Source: Anaerolineae bacterium
GTDB lineage: Bacteria > Chloroflexota > Anaerolineae > Aggregatilineales > Phototrophicaceae
Length of the DNA: 64,000 nucleotides
Assembly (NCBI GenBank): GCA_022821805.1
Contig: JAJECX010000003.1
Span: 558,001 to 622,000 of the forward strand
Direction: 5' to 3'
Every line of letters begins with the position of its first letter. Position 1 is the stretch's first letter. Positions 19,472 to 28,283 of this stretch are shown piece by piece. A program made the position numbers and the translations under genes. Under the pieces are notes generated by a model that saw nothing but the letters and a program-made list of their open reading frames with translations, made no database searches and had not been told where the DNA came from.

Positions 19472-20076
19472 GCGCGCAACGCATTGGCATCTTGGGCGGC
19501 AGCTTCGATCCGCCGCAAATGGGGCATCTGATTCTGGCCGAATACAGCCGCGAAAGCCTCAACATGGACCATATCCTCTTCGTGCCAGTGGCCGATCACC
19601 CGGTAAAGAAGGGTGAAATCCGTCTCCCGGTTCATCATCGTCTGGCGATGCTTGAGCTCGCGATTGGCGATAATCCTTGCTTCAGCATTTCGCGCGATGA
19701 TATCGATCGCGACGGACCCCATTATTCCGCCGACACGGTGAAAATCATCCGCGAGCATTTCCCGCTGGCGCAGTTACATTTTGTGATGGGTGGCGACAAT
19801 TTGCGCTCGCTGCCAACTTGGGAACGGGCGCAGGAACTGTACCAGATCTGCCGACTCGCGGTAATGAAGCGCGCCGACGAAAACATCGCCGCCGATATGC
19901 ATGACGATGTCCTGCCCGGCTTGTCGAAGCAGGTTGATATCGTCAATGTCCCCATGCTCAGCGTCTGGTTGTCTTCCACCTACGTCGTGCGGCGCTTGCG
20001 CAAGGGACTCAGCGTGCGCTACCTGGTGCCTGACAAAGTCCTGGATTACATCGCTGCCAACAATTTATACCGTTGA
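19468..20076 (+). CDS. nadD: Nicotinate-nucleotide adenylyltransferase
   Basis: NadD transfers AMP from ATP to nicotinate mononucleotide in NAD synthesis. The protein is 202 residues, of normal length. It has the nucleotidyltransferase N-terminus GILGGSFDPPQMGHLILAE and the C-terminal LSSTYVVRRLRKG motif (ISSTxIR in most homologues). The first histidine of the usual HxGH motif is Gln here (QMGH). I chose the TTG at 19468, which overlaps the obg stop (TTGA) and has GGAG 8 bases upstream; GTG at 19459 is possible. obg-nadD is a common pairing. rsfS, which often follows, is absent. Confidence 0.92.
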   Translation: MSAQRIGILGGSFDPPQMGHLILAEYSRESLNMDHILFVPVADHPVKKGEIRLPVHHRLAMLELAIGDNPCFSISRDDIDRDGPHYSADTVKIIREHFPLAQLHFVMGGDNLRSLPTWERAQELYQICRLAVMKRADENIAADMHDDVLPGLSKQVDIVNVPMLSVWLSSTYVVRRLRKGLSVRYLVPDKVLDYIAANNLYR

Positions 20077-20082
20077 TCCAAC

Positions 20083-21804
20083 ATGACCAAGCCATCGCTC
20101 CTTTTCTGCCTTCTCGTAATCGCCCTTGCCATTTTGACCGGTGTATTGGCGCAGGACCAGACCCCTGTTCCTACGCTCGCCATTCCAACCTTGGCGCCGT
20201 TTGTCGAGGACCGTGAAGCGCCCAACGGCTTTGTCGCCAAGTCTGCTGTGGCTGATATTATCCGCTCGGGCTTGCTGCGCGTTGGCGTTCTATACAATGA
20301 ACCGCCTTACAGCGAGTTTACCTCTCAAGGGGACTTGCGCGGCTTTGACATCGAATTGATGCGCCTCATCGCCGACGCCTGGGACATTAATATCGAGTTC
20401 GTTCAGGTCACGCGAGAAAACGCCCTTGACAAATTGAATCGGGCTGAGGTCGATTTGGTCGCTTCCGCCTTCGTCCATTACCGCGATCTCGACGACCGGC
20501 TCGAATTCAGCCAGACTTATTGGATTGGCCGGCAGGCGATGATGGTACGCGCCGACAGCCAACTAGAGGCGCTGAACGAGCTAATCAGTCAGCCCGTCGG
20601 TTACGTGATCGGCACGCGTTCGGAAAAGGCGCTCAGCTTGTGGAGCGCCACGCTGGATGCGAGCCTTAATCTGCAACATTTTTGGAACCTGGACCGCGCC
20701 TTCGCCGCTTTGGATCGCGAGGAAATCATGGGTTTAGTCGCCGAGGAGCAGGCGCTTTTGCGCTTGACCGCCGACTACGCCGATCGCTTTAGAATCCTTG
20801 ACGAAGCGGTAGCGCCTGAACCGCGCGCACTCGCCATCCGCCGGCACGATATCGCGCTTAGGCATCTCGTTAGCCACAGCATTCAGTTGCTCGCCAAAGA
20901 TGGAAGTTTGCAACGGCTATATCAAGACTACTTCCCCGAAAACGGCAGTCCAGCGTACACAACAACGCTGTGGGATGGCTTAGGCGAGTCAGTGAGCCCG
21001 ACGCGCTACGCCGGCGAACTCAGGCATCCGGCACAATATGTTGTGCCGCGGCTCTTGCGCTCGGGTGTGCTGCGCGTCGGCGGAATCGAAGACGACGCCC
21101 AAGCGTCTTCGGCCGCTCAGGCGCAGCTCGCGGCGCTCAATGCCTCGCTCATTCGCGAATTTGACAGCCGCTGGGGTGTGACGACACAGATCGTCAGCAG
21201 CACCGCCGAAGAAGCCGCGGACTTGCTGGCAAAGGGCGAAGTCGACATCGTCGCCGGTGTTAAGCCAGACTGGCGGCTGGTCTCCGCGATGGACTTTTCG
21301 GCGCCCTATTTGCTCCATGGCGACAGATTGATGACGCCAGCGAAGGCCCAGATTCGCGGATTCAATGACCTGCGCGGCCGAATCATCGGCGTGATTGTCG
21401 GCGACGATGGCGCCCAAGACCGGGCTCAGGCTTGGGCTGACAGCATCAACGCCAGCGTTCGCTTCTTTCGCACGACAGAAGCAGGCGCCGACAATACCTT
21501 GCTGGAATTCAACAACGCGAACGCTATCTACGCCGACAGCTTGCTGCTGGTGGCGCATCTGCAAGCGAACTCCAACTCTCTGCGCCTGACCGAGCGTTGG
21601 TATAGCCGGTCCTATTTCGCTTTTGGCCTGCCCTACAACGATCTGGATTTCCGCCTGCTCGTAAACTACACAATTCAGGAACTCGCCCGTGACGGTACGC
21701 TGCGGAGATTGTCCGGGGCGCTGCTTCTTTCGGATGAATTGCCGGACTTTGAAATAACGCCCGGCGCCGCTGTTTCCGCCGGCATCAGTCTGGCCCCTTC
21801 GTAA
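20083..21804 (+). CDS. Exported protein with two tandem family-3 substrate-binding domains
   Basis: A 573-residue exported protein. A Sec signal peptide (residues 1-24, cut after VLA) without a lipobox cysteine is followed by a short Thr/Pro linker. Two periplasmic-binding-protein type II domains follow. The first (about 60-290) begins LLRVGVLYNEPPYSEF...LRGFDIELMRLIADAW, as in amino-acid-binding SBP_bac_3 proteins. The second (about 320-550) starts LLRSGVLRVGGIEDD and is more diverged. No permease, ATPase, kinase or lytic domain is attached or adjacent. It could be an orphan amino-acid-binding protein or a sensor partner. It starts 6 bases after nadD. Confidence 0.75.
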   Translation: MTKPSLLFCLLVIALAILTGVLAQDQTPVPTLAIPTLAPFVEDREAPNGFVAKSAVADIIRSGLLRVGVLYNEPPYSEFTSQGDLRGFDIELMRLIADAWDINIEFVQVTRENALDKLNRAEVDLVASAFVHYRDLDDRLEFSQTYWIGRQAMMVRADSQLEALNELISQPVGYVIGTRSEKALSLWSATLDASLNLQHFWNLDRAFAALDREEIMGLVAEEQALLRLTADYADRFRILDEAVAPEPRALAIRRHDIALRHLVSHSIQLLAKDGSLQRLYQDYFPENGSPAYTTTLWDGLGESVSPTRYAGELRHPAQYVVPRLLRSGVLRVGGIEDDAQASSAAQAQLAALNASLIREFDSRWGVTTQIVSSTAEEAADLLAKGEVDIVAGVKPDWRLVSAMDFSAPYLLHGDRLMTPAKAQIRGFNDLRGRIIGVIVGDDGAQDRAQAWADSINASVRFFRTTEAGADNTLLEFNNANAIYADSLLLVAHLQANSNSLRLTERWYSRSYFAFGLPYNDLDFRLLVNYTIQELARDGTLRRLSGALLLSDELPDFEITPGAAVSAGISLAPS

Positions 21805-22714
21805 GCTGCTGCTGCCCGCGCAGAACGATCGTCACGCCCAATACGAGGATCACGCTGCCGATCACCTGTGGGACGGTTGGTATCTCGCTGAATATCAAGA
21901 AAGCCCAGAGCGCGCTCATGATAGGCACGGATTGAACCGTCATCGTCAGCGTGGTCGGCGATATGAAGCGCAGCACAAAATTCAACGCGCCATGACCGAT
22001 GATCTGCGCCAGCACCGCCAGCAGCAAAACCCAGAGATAACCGCGCGGGTCGTACCCAATTAGCGGCACGCGGTTGATGGCCATAATGAGCAATGTAACC
22101 GCCGCCGCCGCCGCATACACCAGCCAGATATAGGGTATGAAAGCAACATCGCCCCGCACCTTGCGTCCCACGATGATGTACAGCGCTGTCGAACAGGCGC
22201 TGATCACCGCCATTGCAATGCCAAGCGTTGGATTGCCGCCTTCTATCACCGCGGGCGTTCCGCCTGTCGTGAACGCGATCAAGATGCCGCCCGCCAAGGC
22301 CGCAAAGATGCCAATCCACACAGCCTTGCCGAGCTTCTGTTTCAGCAGCGTCACCTCAAAGAAGGCGACCCATATCGGAATCGTCGCGATGAAGGCTTGG
22401 TTAATCAAGACGCTGATATTTTCGAGGGAAGCGACCATCAAGACGATATTAATGCCGGACATCGCGCCGGCGATCACTGCCAGCCAGCGACTTCTCGCCG
22501 GCATTGCCGCAATTTCGCGCCCGCCCCGGTAGCAGATGTAAGGCGCGAACATAACGGCGCCGGTGACCATGCGCCCAAACGAAACCAGCGCCGGATGCAT
22601 GTCATATGCAAAAGCGTAGCGAACGCAGATGGGACCGAACGACCAGGCGAATGCCGAGACGGCAACGAGAATCCACAAATGGGTCGTCGACGGCGCGGAC
22701 AAGTTAATCCGCAT
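21785..22714 (-). CDS. EamA-family (DMT superfamily) transporter
   Basis: An integral membrane protein of 309 residues with about ten hydrophobic helices forming two EamA repeats (the second starts near residue 160). DMT permeases export or import small metabolites such as amino acids or nucleotide bases; the substrate cannot be predicted. Its 3' end overlaps the convergent substrate-binding gene by 20 bases. Its start overlaps the stop of the next EamA gene upstream by 11 bases, so the two permeases are one operon and may be paralogues from duplication. Confidence 0.85.
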   Translation of the reverse strand: MRINLSAPSTTHLWILVAVSAFAWSFGPICVRYAFAYDMHPALVSFGRMVTGAVMFAPYICYRGGREIAAMPARSRWLAVIAGAMSGINIVLMVASLENISVLINQAFIATIPIWVAFFEVTLLKQKLGKAVWIGIFAALAGGILIAFTTGGTPAVIEGGNPTLGIAMAVISACSTALYIIVGRKVRGDVAFIPYIWLVYAAAAAVTLLIMAINRVPLIGYDPRGYLWVLLLAVLAQIIGHGALNFVLRFISPTTLTMTVQSVPIMSALWAFLIFSEIPTVPQVIGSVILVLGVTIVLRGQQQLTKGPD

Positions 22715-23666
22715 GTCGGCCTCCGGTCTCCGAAGCGCGGAATTCCCCGCGGCTGGCCAAGATTACGCCGATGATGATGATGACGCTGCCAGCGATCTGC
22801 TTGCCCGGCGGCAGCTCGCGGAAGAGAATCACCGCGAGAATAGCGCTGCCGATCGGCTCCAGCTGAGAGAACATGCTGACCATAGCCGCCGGGAAATACT
22901 CCAGCAGGTAATTCAACGAGGAATGCCCAAGCAGCTGCGGAATCAGACCCATCGCCAGCAGCACCAGATATCCCTGCGGGCGAAAGCCGCTGACCGGCGT
23001 CGATGTGATGCCGATTGCCAGCAAGGCGCCGACCGAGGCTACGCCGTATACCAGCCAGACGTAGGGTATCACGTGCAGCTTCGTTCGCAGCTTGCGCCCA
23101 ATCAGCATATATACCGAGACGGTGAGCGCGCCGACCAGCGCGAGCAGCGCGCCCGTGATAGTGGCGTTGAGGCTCTCGGTCGATTGCGCGGCATCAAACG
23201 CGCTCTGCAGTGGAAAGCCGATGACAAGGCCGCCTAACAGAGCGACGATCAGACCGAGTACGACGAGCCGCGACAAACGTATATGCAGAAAGACGACTTC
23301 CAGAATCGCCACCCAGATTGGACCCGTCGACACGATAACCACGCTGACCAGAACGGTCGTATATTGCAAGGAAGCCACCCAGGCGCTGAAATGGACCGCC
23401 AGGCAAATGCCCGCCAGCGTGATCAATTTCAGCTCATTGCTCGACAAGCCGGCGAAACTTGCCCGGTATCGACGTAAAACTAGCGGCGTCAATGCCAAAG
23501 TAGCGATCAACAGCCGCGCGCAGGCGATCAGCAGCGGGGGCATATCTTCATCCAGCGCGAGCCGAATCAGGATGGCCGCCGATGACGTGGCCACGATGGC
23601 CACGACAATGACGACGTAGGCGCGGAGGGGCGTTGAATTTGTAGTGGGCGATGGATTAGGCGGCAC
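22704..23666 (-). CDS. EamA-family (DMT superfamily) transporter, second copy
   Basis: A 320-residue permease with ten predicted helices. The first helix begins at LRAYVVIVVAIVATSSAAILIRLAL and two EamA repeats follow. I chose the GTG at 23666, which has GGAG 8 bases upstream and puts the first helix near the N-terminus. The frame stays open to 23918, but that part looks non-coding and would overlap the start of the divergent sodA. It shares the layout of its neighbour at 21785. Substrate unknown. Confidence 0.82.
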   Translation of the reverse strand: MPPNPSPTTNSTPLRAYVVIVVAIVATSSAAILIRLALDEDMPPLLIACARLLIATLALTPLVLRRYRASFAGLSSNELKLITLAGICLAVHFSAWVASLQYTTVLVSVVIVSTGPIWVAILEVVFLHIRLSRLVVLGLIVALLGGLVIGFPLQSAFDAAQSTESLNATITGALLALVGALTVSVYMLIGRKLRTKLHVIPYVWLVYGVASVGALLAIGITSTPVSGFRPQGYLVLLAMGLIPQLLGHSSLNYLLEYFPAAMVSMFSQLEPIGSAILAVILFRELPPGKQIAGSVIIIIGVILASRGEFRASETGGRHAD

Positions 23667-23836
23667 GGCGCGTACTCCGGTCAGCGATTGACTATGTTCG
23701 TAGGAATCAGCTAAATTGCAAGCCAGAATCAACAACTCGCTGCCCAGTCGATTCCCGGTGATCTTATAAAGCATTTCATTTTCTTGCGCGACTCGGTACA
23801 ATGCGTCCAAGCTCCCATGACCAGCAGGCGCCAGGA

Positions 23837-23867
23837 TTGGAGATTCGGTCCGGCGACGTGCTACAAT
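23837..23867 (+). promoter_or_regulatory. Candidate promoter of the first superoxide dismutase gene
   Basis: TACAAT (23862-23867) with a TGC extended -10 and a weak TTGGAG 19 bases upstream. It lies 50 bases before the ATG. A second possible TTTCAT-17-TACAAT stands at 23774-23802. Confidence 0.45.
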
Positions 23868-23916
23868 AGTGGGAGTACAGTTGAAAGAGCAGAGCAAATA
23901 AGGAGCGAGTAGAATC

Positions 23917-24522
23917 ATGGCTTTTGAATTACCGTCACTCCCCTATGCGGAAGATGCGCTGGAACCGCATATCGACGCGCGCACGATGGGCATTCATCAC
24001 GGCAAGCACCACGCCGCTTATACGAGCAATCTGAACGCGGCAATCGAAGGAACGTCCTTGGATGGCATGAGCATCGAGGCGATTCTGGGCGACCTCGATT
24101 CGGTTCCCGAAGGCATTCGCACAGCTGTCCGCAACAACGGCGGCGGCTACGCCAATCACAATCTGTTCTGGCAGATTATGGGTCCAAACGGCGGCGGCGA
24201 GCCGAGCGGCGCCCTGGCTGACGCGATCAACAGCGCCTTTGGCAGCTTCGCCGATTTTCAGTCGGCTTTTTCCGCGGCGGCCGCTACCCGTTTTGGCTCC
24301 GGCTGGGCTTGGCTGGTCACTGATGGCGGCGCCGTCAGCGTCACCTCGACGCCGAACCAGGATACGCCGCTGATGGATGGCGGGACGCCCATCCTGGGCC
24401 TCGATGTCTGGGAACACGCCTACTATCTGAATTACCAAAACCGCCGCCCAGATTACATCGCCGCCTTCTTCAACGTGATTAACTGGGATAAGGTCGCCGA
24501 GCTTTACGCGGCAGCCGGTTAA
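23917..24522 (+). CDS. sodA: Superoxide dismutase, Mn-type, cytosolic
   Basis: Converts superoxide to hydrogen peroxide and oxygen. The protein has 201 residues, the normal length, with no signal peptide. The metal ligands are visible: His in the [11 protein letters not shown] helix, His in YANHNLFW, and Asp and His in DVWEHAYY. The residues near the metal ([13 protein letters not shown], and Gln in TPNQDTPL at the place of Gln146 of E. coli MnSOD) point to Mn rather than Fe. The ribosome site AAGGAG precedes the ATG. A close paralogue with a Tat signal follows after 82 bases. Confidence 0.95.
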   Translation: MAFELPSLPYAEDALEPHIDARTMGIHHGKHHAAYTSNLNAAIEGTSLDGMSIEAILGDLDSVPEGIRTAVRNNGGGYANHNLFWQIMGPNGGGEPSGALADAINSAFGSFADFQSAFSAAAATRFGSGWAWLVTDGGAVSVTSTPNQDTPLMDGGTPILGLDVWEHAYYLNYQNRRPDYIAAFFNVINWDKVAELYAAAG

Positions 24523-24604
24523 TTCGCGATTGTACGATAGACGCAGCGCGCCAAACGGTGCGCTGTGTCTGAATGCCTGTATCTCTATTAGCGGGAGAAC
24601 TGTC

Positions 24605-25312
24605 ATGGCTGAGCGAAGTGATGGACTGAGCAGGCGCGATGTGCTGAAGTTGGCCGGAGGCGCTGTGCTCGGCGCGGCATTGTCTGGCGTATCGCTGGCG
24701 GACGATGGAACATTTGCGCTGCCGCCCCTGCCCTATGCCCAAGACGCGCTCGAACCGCATATCGACGCGCGGACAATGGGCATCCATCATGGCAAACATC
24801 ACGCTGGCTATACCAATAAGCTGAACGCGGCAATCGAAGGCACTGATCTGATCGGCATGTCGATTGAAGATATCCTGGGCGATCTCAATGCCGTGCCGGA
24901 AGACATCCGCACAGCCGTTCGCAACAACGGCGGCGGCTACGCCAATCACAGCCTGTTCTGGCAGATCATGAGTCCGGCTGGCGGCGGCGAACCAAGCGGC
25001 GCCCTGGCTGAGGCCATCAACAGCGCCTTCGGTAATTTCGCTGATTTCAAGTCGTCTTTTTCCGCGGCCGCTGGCAGCGTCTTTGGCTCGGGCTGGGCAT
25101 GGCTGGAAGTTGACAATGGCGCGCTCAGCCTAAGCACGACGCCCAATCAGGACAGTCCCCTAATGCGCGGGAAGACACCGATTCTGGGCATTGATGTCTG
25201 GGAACACGCTTATTACCTCCACTATCAAAACAGGCGCGCCGATTATATCAATGCCTTCTTTAACATCATCCACTGGGGCAAGGTCGGCGAGCTGTATGCG
25301 GCTGCGGGATAA
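24605..25312 (+). CDS. Superoxide dismutase, Mn-type, Tat-exported
   Basis: A 235-residue paralogue of the gene just upstream. It carries an N-terminal twin-arginine signal ([24 protein letters not shown], residues about 9-32). The mature enzyme keeps all four metal ligands and the same Mn-type Gln (TPNQDSPL). Tat export means the protein folds with its metal in the cytosol and then works outside the membrane. The ATG at 24605 follows GGGAG. The two copies are very similar from the SOD N-terminus onward, which suggests duplication followed by gain of the signal. Confidence 0.93.
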   Translation: MAERSDGLSRRDVLKLAGGAVLGAALSGVSLADDGTFALPPLPYAQDALEPHIDARTMGIHHGKHHAGYTNKLNAAIEGTDLIGMSIEDILGDLNAVPEDIRTAVRNNGGGYANHSLFWQIMSPAGGGEPSGALAEAINSAFGNFADFKSSFSAAAGSVFGSGWAWLEVDNGALSLSTTPNQDSPLMRGKTPILGIDVWEHAYYLHYQNRRADYINAFFNIIHWGKVGELYAAAG

Positions 25313-25790
25313 GTAGCGCATTCGCTAGCCGCGATATCTACGGGCGGCTTATCCAGTCGCCCGGCGCCCCAGCATAGCCAGCGGGCGACCAGATGGGTCC
25401 TGCCAAAAAATGTGATAAAGCGCATTCAATTAGCCACCGCTGAGCTTTGGGAGTTGCTAAATGCGTGGATTCTCGAACTAGCCCCCATCCCCCGGTCCCA
25501 TCCCGCAATCTCTATTGCGGGCATCCCCAAAATGAGGGTCGCGTAGGGCGCGTAGACACTGACCGCCGACACTGACCGCCGGAAGCGGAGCGATACTGCG
25601 TTTGAACTCCCACCCTCTTTATGCGTCGCGTAGACACTGGTGATCGGGGAGGAATTTAGGGTGGGGGTAAATGCTGGCATACCCACCCAAATAGACACTC
25701 GCTGCGCTTTCCAAAATTTGACAATCGCTCGAAAATAAATTAACGTTCAATTATTCATTGCGCTCAGCCGACTCAATAGAGGTGCCGCTG
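25313..25790. other. 478-bp repeat-rich intergenic region
   Basis: No gene is seen. It contains a perfect 8-bp hairpin CCCGCAAT/ATTGCGGG (25502-25521), a 13-bp tandem duplication GACACTGACCGCC (25555-25580) and three copies of TAGACACT (about 25553, 25631, 25692). It also holds a split copy of the intergenic repeat found at 36306-36342: CCCTCTTTATG at 25613 and GGGGAGGAATTTAGGG at 25646, separated by a 22-base insert carrying a TAGACACT unit. A perfect TTGACA at 25718 may belong to the promoter of the next gene, but no good -10 follows. Confidence 0.6.
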
Positions 25791-28148
25791 ATGTTTACTT
25801 TGCCCGCCCCGTGTACGCGCAGCCTTACTTCATTACAATCGAGTTCTTGCCGCTGGCGCTTGATCCTGCCGTTATTGCTCATCATCGCGCTTCTCGGCGC
25901 ATCCCGGGCGCAGGCCCAGGACCCTTGGCCACCCCCAACGCCGACGACAGGGGAAAAAGTCTGGCTGGCGCATAACCGATATGACTATGTTCGCCTCCAT
26001 TGGGTCGATATCATCAGCGATCTAGAAACGGACCTTGATCCAATATACTGGGTGTTTCTCGGCCGCGTCGGCGTTAATCACTTTGATAGAAACATAATTC
26101 AGTCTCGTAGGTGGTACGAATTTACCCCCTCGAACGGTCTGAAACCGGATACGGAATACAAGCTCCGGGTAACAGTGACTGACCGGTGGTGCCGGCGCAA
26201 CACTTGTTTTGGCCATCCATTGGCCAGCCTGGACCTCTTCACCTTCCGCACTCCGCCCAAGCCGGTCAATGTAGCGCCCGCTGGCAATATAACCGTATCA
26301 ACCGTCAAAACACGCAGCGGGGGCTATACCGGTAGATATAAATTCTATTGGGGTGATTTCGGCGAAAGCTTCCCCTCAAACTATGGGTTGCAAGTTCGTG
26401 TGTTTCTCCAGAAGGCTGGCGCCGCCAATGCCTTCTCTCATTACGCCCACTACTTACAGCATTATAGAACCATATCGCTCAAGCCCGATACCGAATTCAC
26501 CGCCTGGGTGCAGTTATGCAACAGGGGCTGCGAGGCTGTTTTTAAGCGGTCGCTGCCGGTCACATTCCGCACCGTGCCGGATCCAAACGCGCCGCCGACT
26601 GATACGCCCGCCGCGCAGCAAGCGCAGCAAGACCAGCAAGTTCTTCCAACCGACACGCCAACGCCCACCGCGACCAATACAGCCACGAGTACACCGACCG
26701 TGACCGCCACCCCGACCAGCACCGCCACACCCACCGCGACAGCGACCAACACCCCGACGCCCACCAACACGCCAAATATCAGCAGCCTGCCGCAGCAATC
26801 AGAGCAAGACGCGCAGCCGCAGCTGCCCACCGACGGCAGTCTGGGCATGATCTTCCCCAAAATCTCCAAAGACCACATCACCGTCGAATGGAGCGACATG
26901 GGCAAGGTCCTGCTCTACTTCGTTGAGATCAGCGGCGCCGGCAACTATTACGAGTTTGTCACGCCCAGCGCCGGCACGACCTCGCATAACTTCGGCGGCT
27001 TAAAAGCGGGCACCCTCTATACCTTCAAAATCACGGCTTATCAGGATAGCGGCGTCAATCTTGTCGTCAGCGACAGCGCCAAAACCGCGCCCGATGGTCC
27101 GCCGCCGGCGCAGCAACAGCAGCAGCAAGACCAGCAAATTCTGCCCACCGATACGCCGATACCGCCAACGGACACGCCTGTTCCCGCGGCGACCGATACG
27201 CCCGTCCCCAGCTTGATTCAGACGCTAATCGGCTATCGCGATGAGCAGGCTGACACTTCTGAGCATTACAAGCGCTGGGCGCGGGCATTGGCGGCGCTGG
27301 GGCATGGCAGCCATGCCAATCCGATGACGCTGACAGAAGCTAAACAGATGGCGGATACCTACAGCCGCAGTCGCTGGCAGCCGGTGGTCGACGCGCTGAC
27401 GCAGCAGCAATCGCAGCAGCAGGCAGTGCAGCCAACGGATACGCCAACGCCCACCGCCACGGCGACGCCCACGAATACGCCGTCTCCGACAGCGACTCCC
27501 AGCCCGACGGACACGCCGATTCCACCGACAGCCACGCCGATTCCGCCGACGAACACACCTGAGCCCAGCGGACCCTTCGCCAGCTTGATATGGACGCTGA
27601 TTGGCTATCAAGGAGAGACGCAGCACGGCGACGCGCATGTCAAGCGCTGGACGCGGGCGCTAGCGGCGCTGGGCTGGGGCGCCCATGCCAATCCAATGAA
27701 GCTGGCAGAAGCCAAGCAGATGGCGGATACCTACAGCCGCAATCGCTGGCAGCCGGTGGTAGACGCGCTGACGCAGCTGCAGCCGCCGCAGCCGACAAAC
27801 ACGCCCATTCCGCCGACGAATACGCCCGTTCCGCCGCCGACGAATACGCCCATCCCGCCGCCAACGAACACGCCCATCCCAACGAATACGCCTGTGCCGA
27901 CGGACACGCCCGCCCCGCAGACATACACAGTGCCGGACAGTCTCGTCACTGCGATTAAGGACTATATTAAGGAGCAGGCGGCCGACAGCGACCATGCGGT
28001 GCGCTGGACGCGGGTCTTGGCCGCCTTCGGCAAAGCCAGCCACAGCGCCCCCATGACCGTGTCCGAAGCGAAGATCTATCGCGATGAGCGCGGCTGGGAT
28101 CGCTGGATACCGGTGGTGGACGCGCTGGAGAAGCTGGCGGAGAATTAG
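25791..28148 (+). CDS. Large secreted protein: fibronectin-like domains, Thr-Pro linkers and three copies of an uncharacterised module
   Basis: A 785-residue exported protein. A Sec signal peptide with a long n-region ends near AQAQ (residue about 43). Then come two beta-rich fibronectin-III-like domains with cysteines, a PT-rich linker, another Fn3-like domain (about 350-440), and three copies of a module of about 65 residues. The module copies lie at about 27210-27405, 27580-27783 and 27938-28148. Each has the pattern LI.TLIGY..E.....H.KRW.RALAALG...H..PM...EAK...D.....RW.PVVDAL. PT-rich linkers separate the copies. From memory, similar modules end secreted Fn3 proteins of other Chloroflexota, but no function is known to me. 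The ATG at 25791 with AGAGG 8 bases upstream is chosen over an upstream start at 25758. Confidence 0.85.
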   Translation: MFTLPAPCTRSLTSLQSSSCRWRLILPLLLIIALLGASRAQAQDPWPPPTPTTGEKVWLAHNRYDYVRLHWVDIISDLETDLDPIYWVFLGRVGVNHFDRNIIQSRRWYEFTPSNGLKPDTEYKLRVTVTDRWCRRNTCFGHPLASLDLFTFRTPPKPVNVAPAGNITVSTVKTRSGGYTGRYKFYWGDFGESFPSNYGLQVRVFLQKAGAANAFSHYAHYLQHYRTISLKPDTEFTAWVQLCNRGCEAVFKRSLPVTFRTVPDPNAPPTDTPAAQQAQQDQQVLPTDTPTPTATNTATSTPTVTATPTSTATPTATATNTPTPTNTPNISSLPQQSEQDAQPQLPTDGSLGMIFPKISKDHITVEWSDMGKVLLYFVEISGAGNYYEFVTPSAGTTSHNFGGLKAGTLYTFKITAYQDSGVNLVVSDSAKTAPDGPPPAQQQQQQDQQILPTDTPIPPTDTPVPAATDTPVPSLIQTLIGYRDEQADTSEHYKRWARALAALGHGSHANPMTLTEAKQMADTYSRSRWQPVVDALTQQQSQQQAVQPTDTPTPTATATPTNTPSPTATPSPTDTPIPPTATPIPPTNTPEPSGPFASLIWTLIGYQGETQHGDAHVKRWTRALAALGWGAHANPMKLAEAKQMADTYSRNRWQPVVDALTQLQPPQPTNTPIPPTNTPVPPPTNTPIPPPTNTPIPTNTPVPTDTPAPQTYTVPDSLVTAIKDYIKEQAADSDHAVRWTRVLAAFGKASHSAPMTVSEAKIYRDERGWDRWIPVVDALEKLAEN

Positions 28149-28202
28149 CAAGATAGATAGCTGCCTCCACTCCCGTTCCAAAGCGTAATTCTCATCCTCC
28201 TC

Positions 28203-28230
28203 AAAGGACGCTAAAATGTTAGCGTCCTTT
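28203..28230. terminator. Perfect 12-bp hairpin, probable terminator
   Basis: AAAGGACGCTAA-AATG-TTAGCGTCCTTT is a perfect inverted repeat with a 4-base loop, 55 bases after the large secreted-protein gene. The stem itself ends in TTT, so it may work in both directions. Confidence 0.65.
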
Positions 28231-28283
28231 ATGCGCATAGCGGCGCTGCCGATGGTGGCGCTGCCCACGGGGAGTACACAAGT

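Noticed and set aside
23667..23918. 84-residue N-terminal extension of the second EamA permease
   Set aside because: It would overlap the divergent SOD start and has no membrane pattern; the GTG at 23666 has a good ribosome site.
26580..27930. Minus-strand open frames rich in Gly, Val or Arg over the linker region
   Set aside because: They are antisense translations of the low-complexity Thr-Pro linkers.
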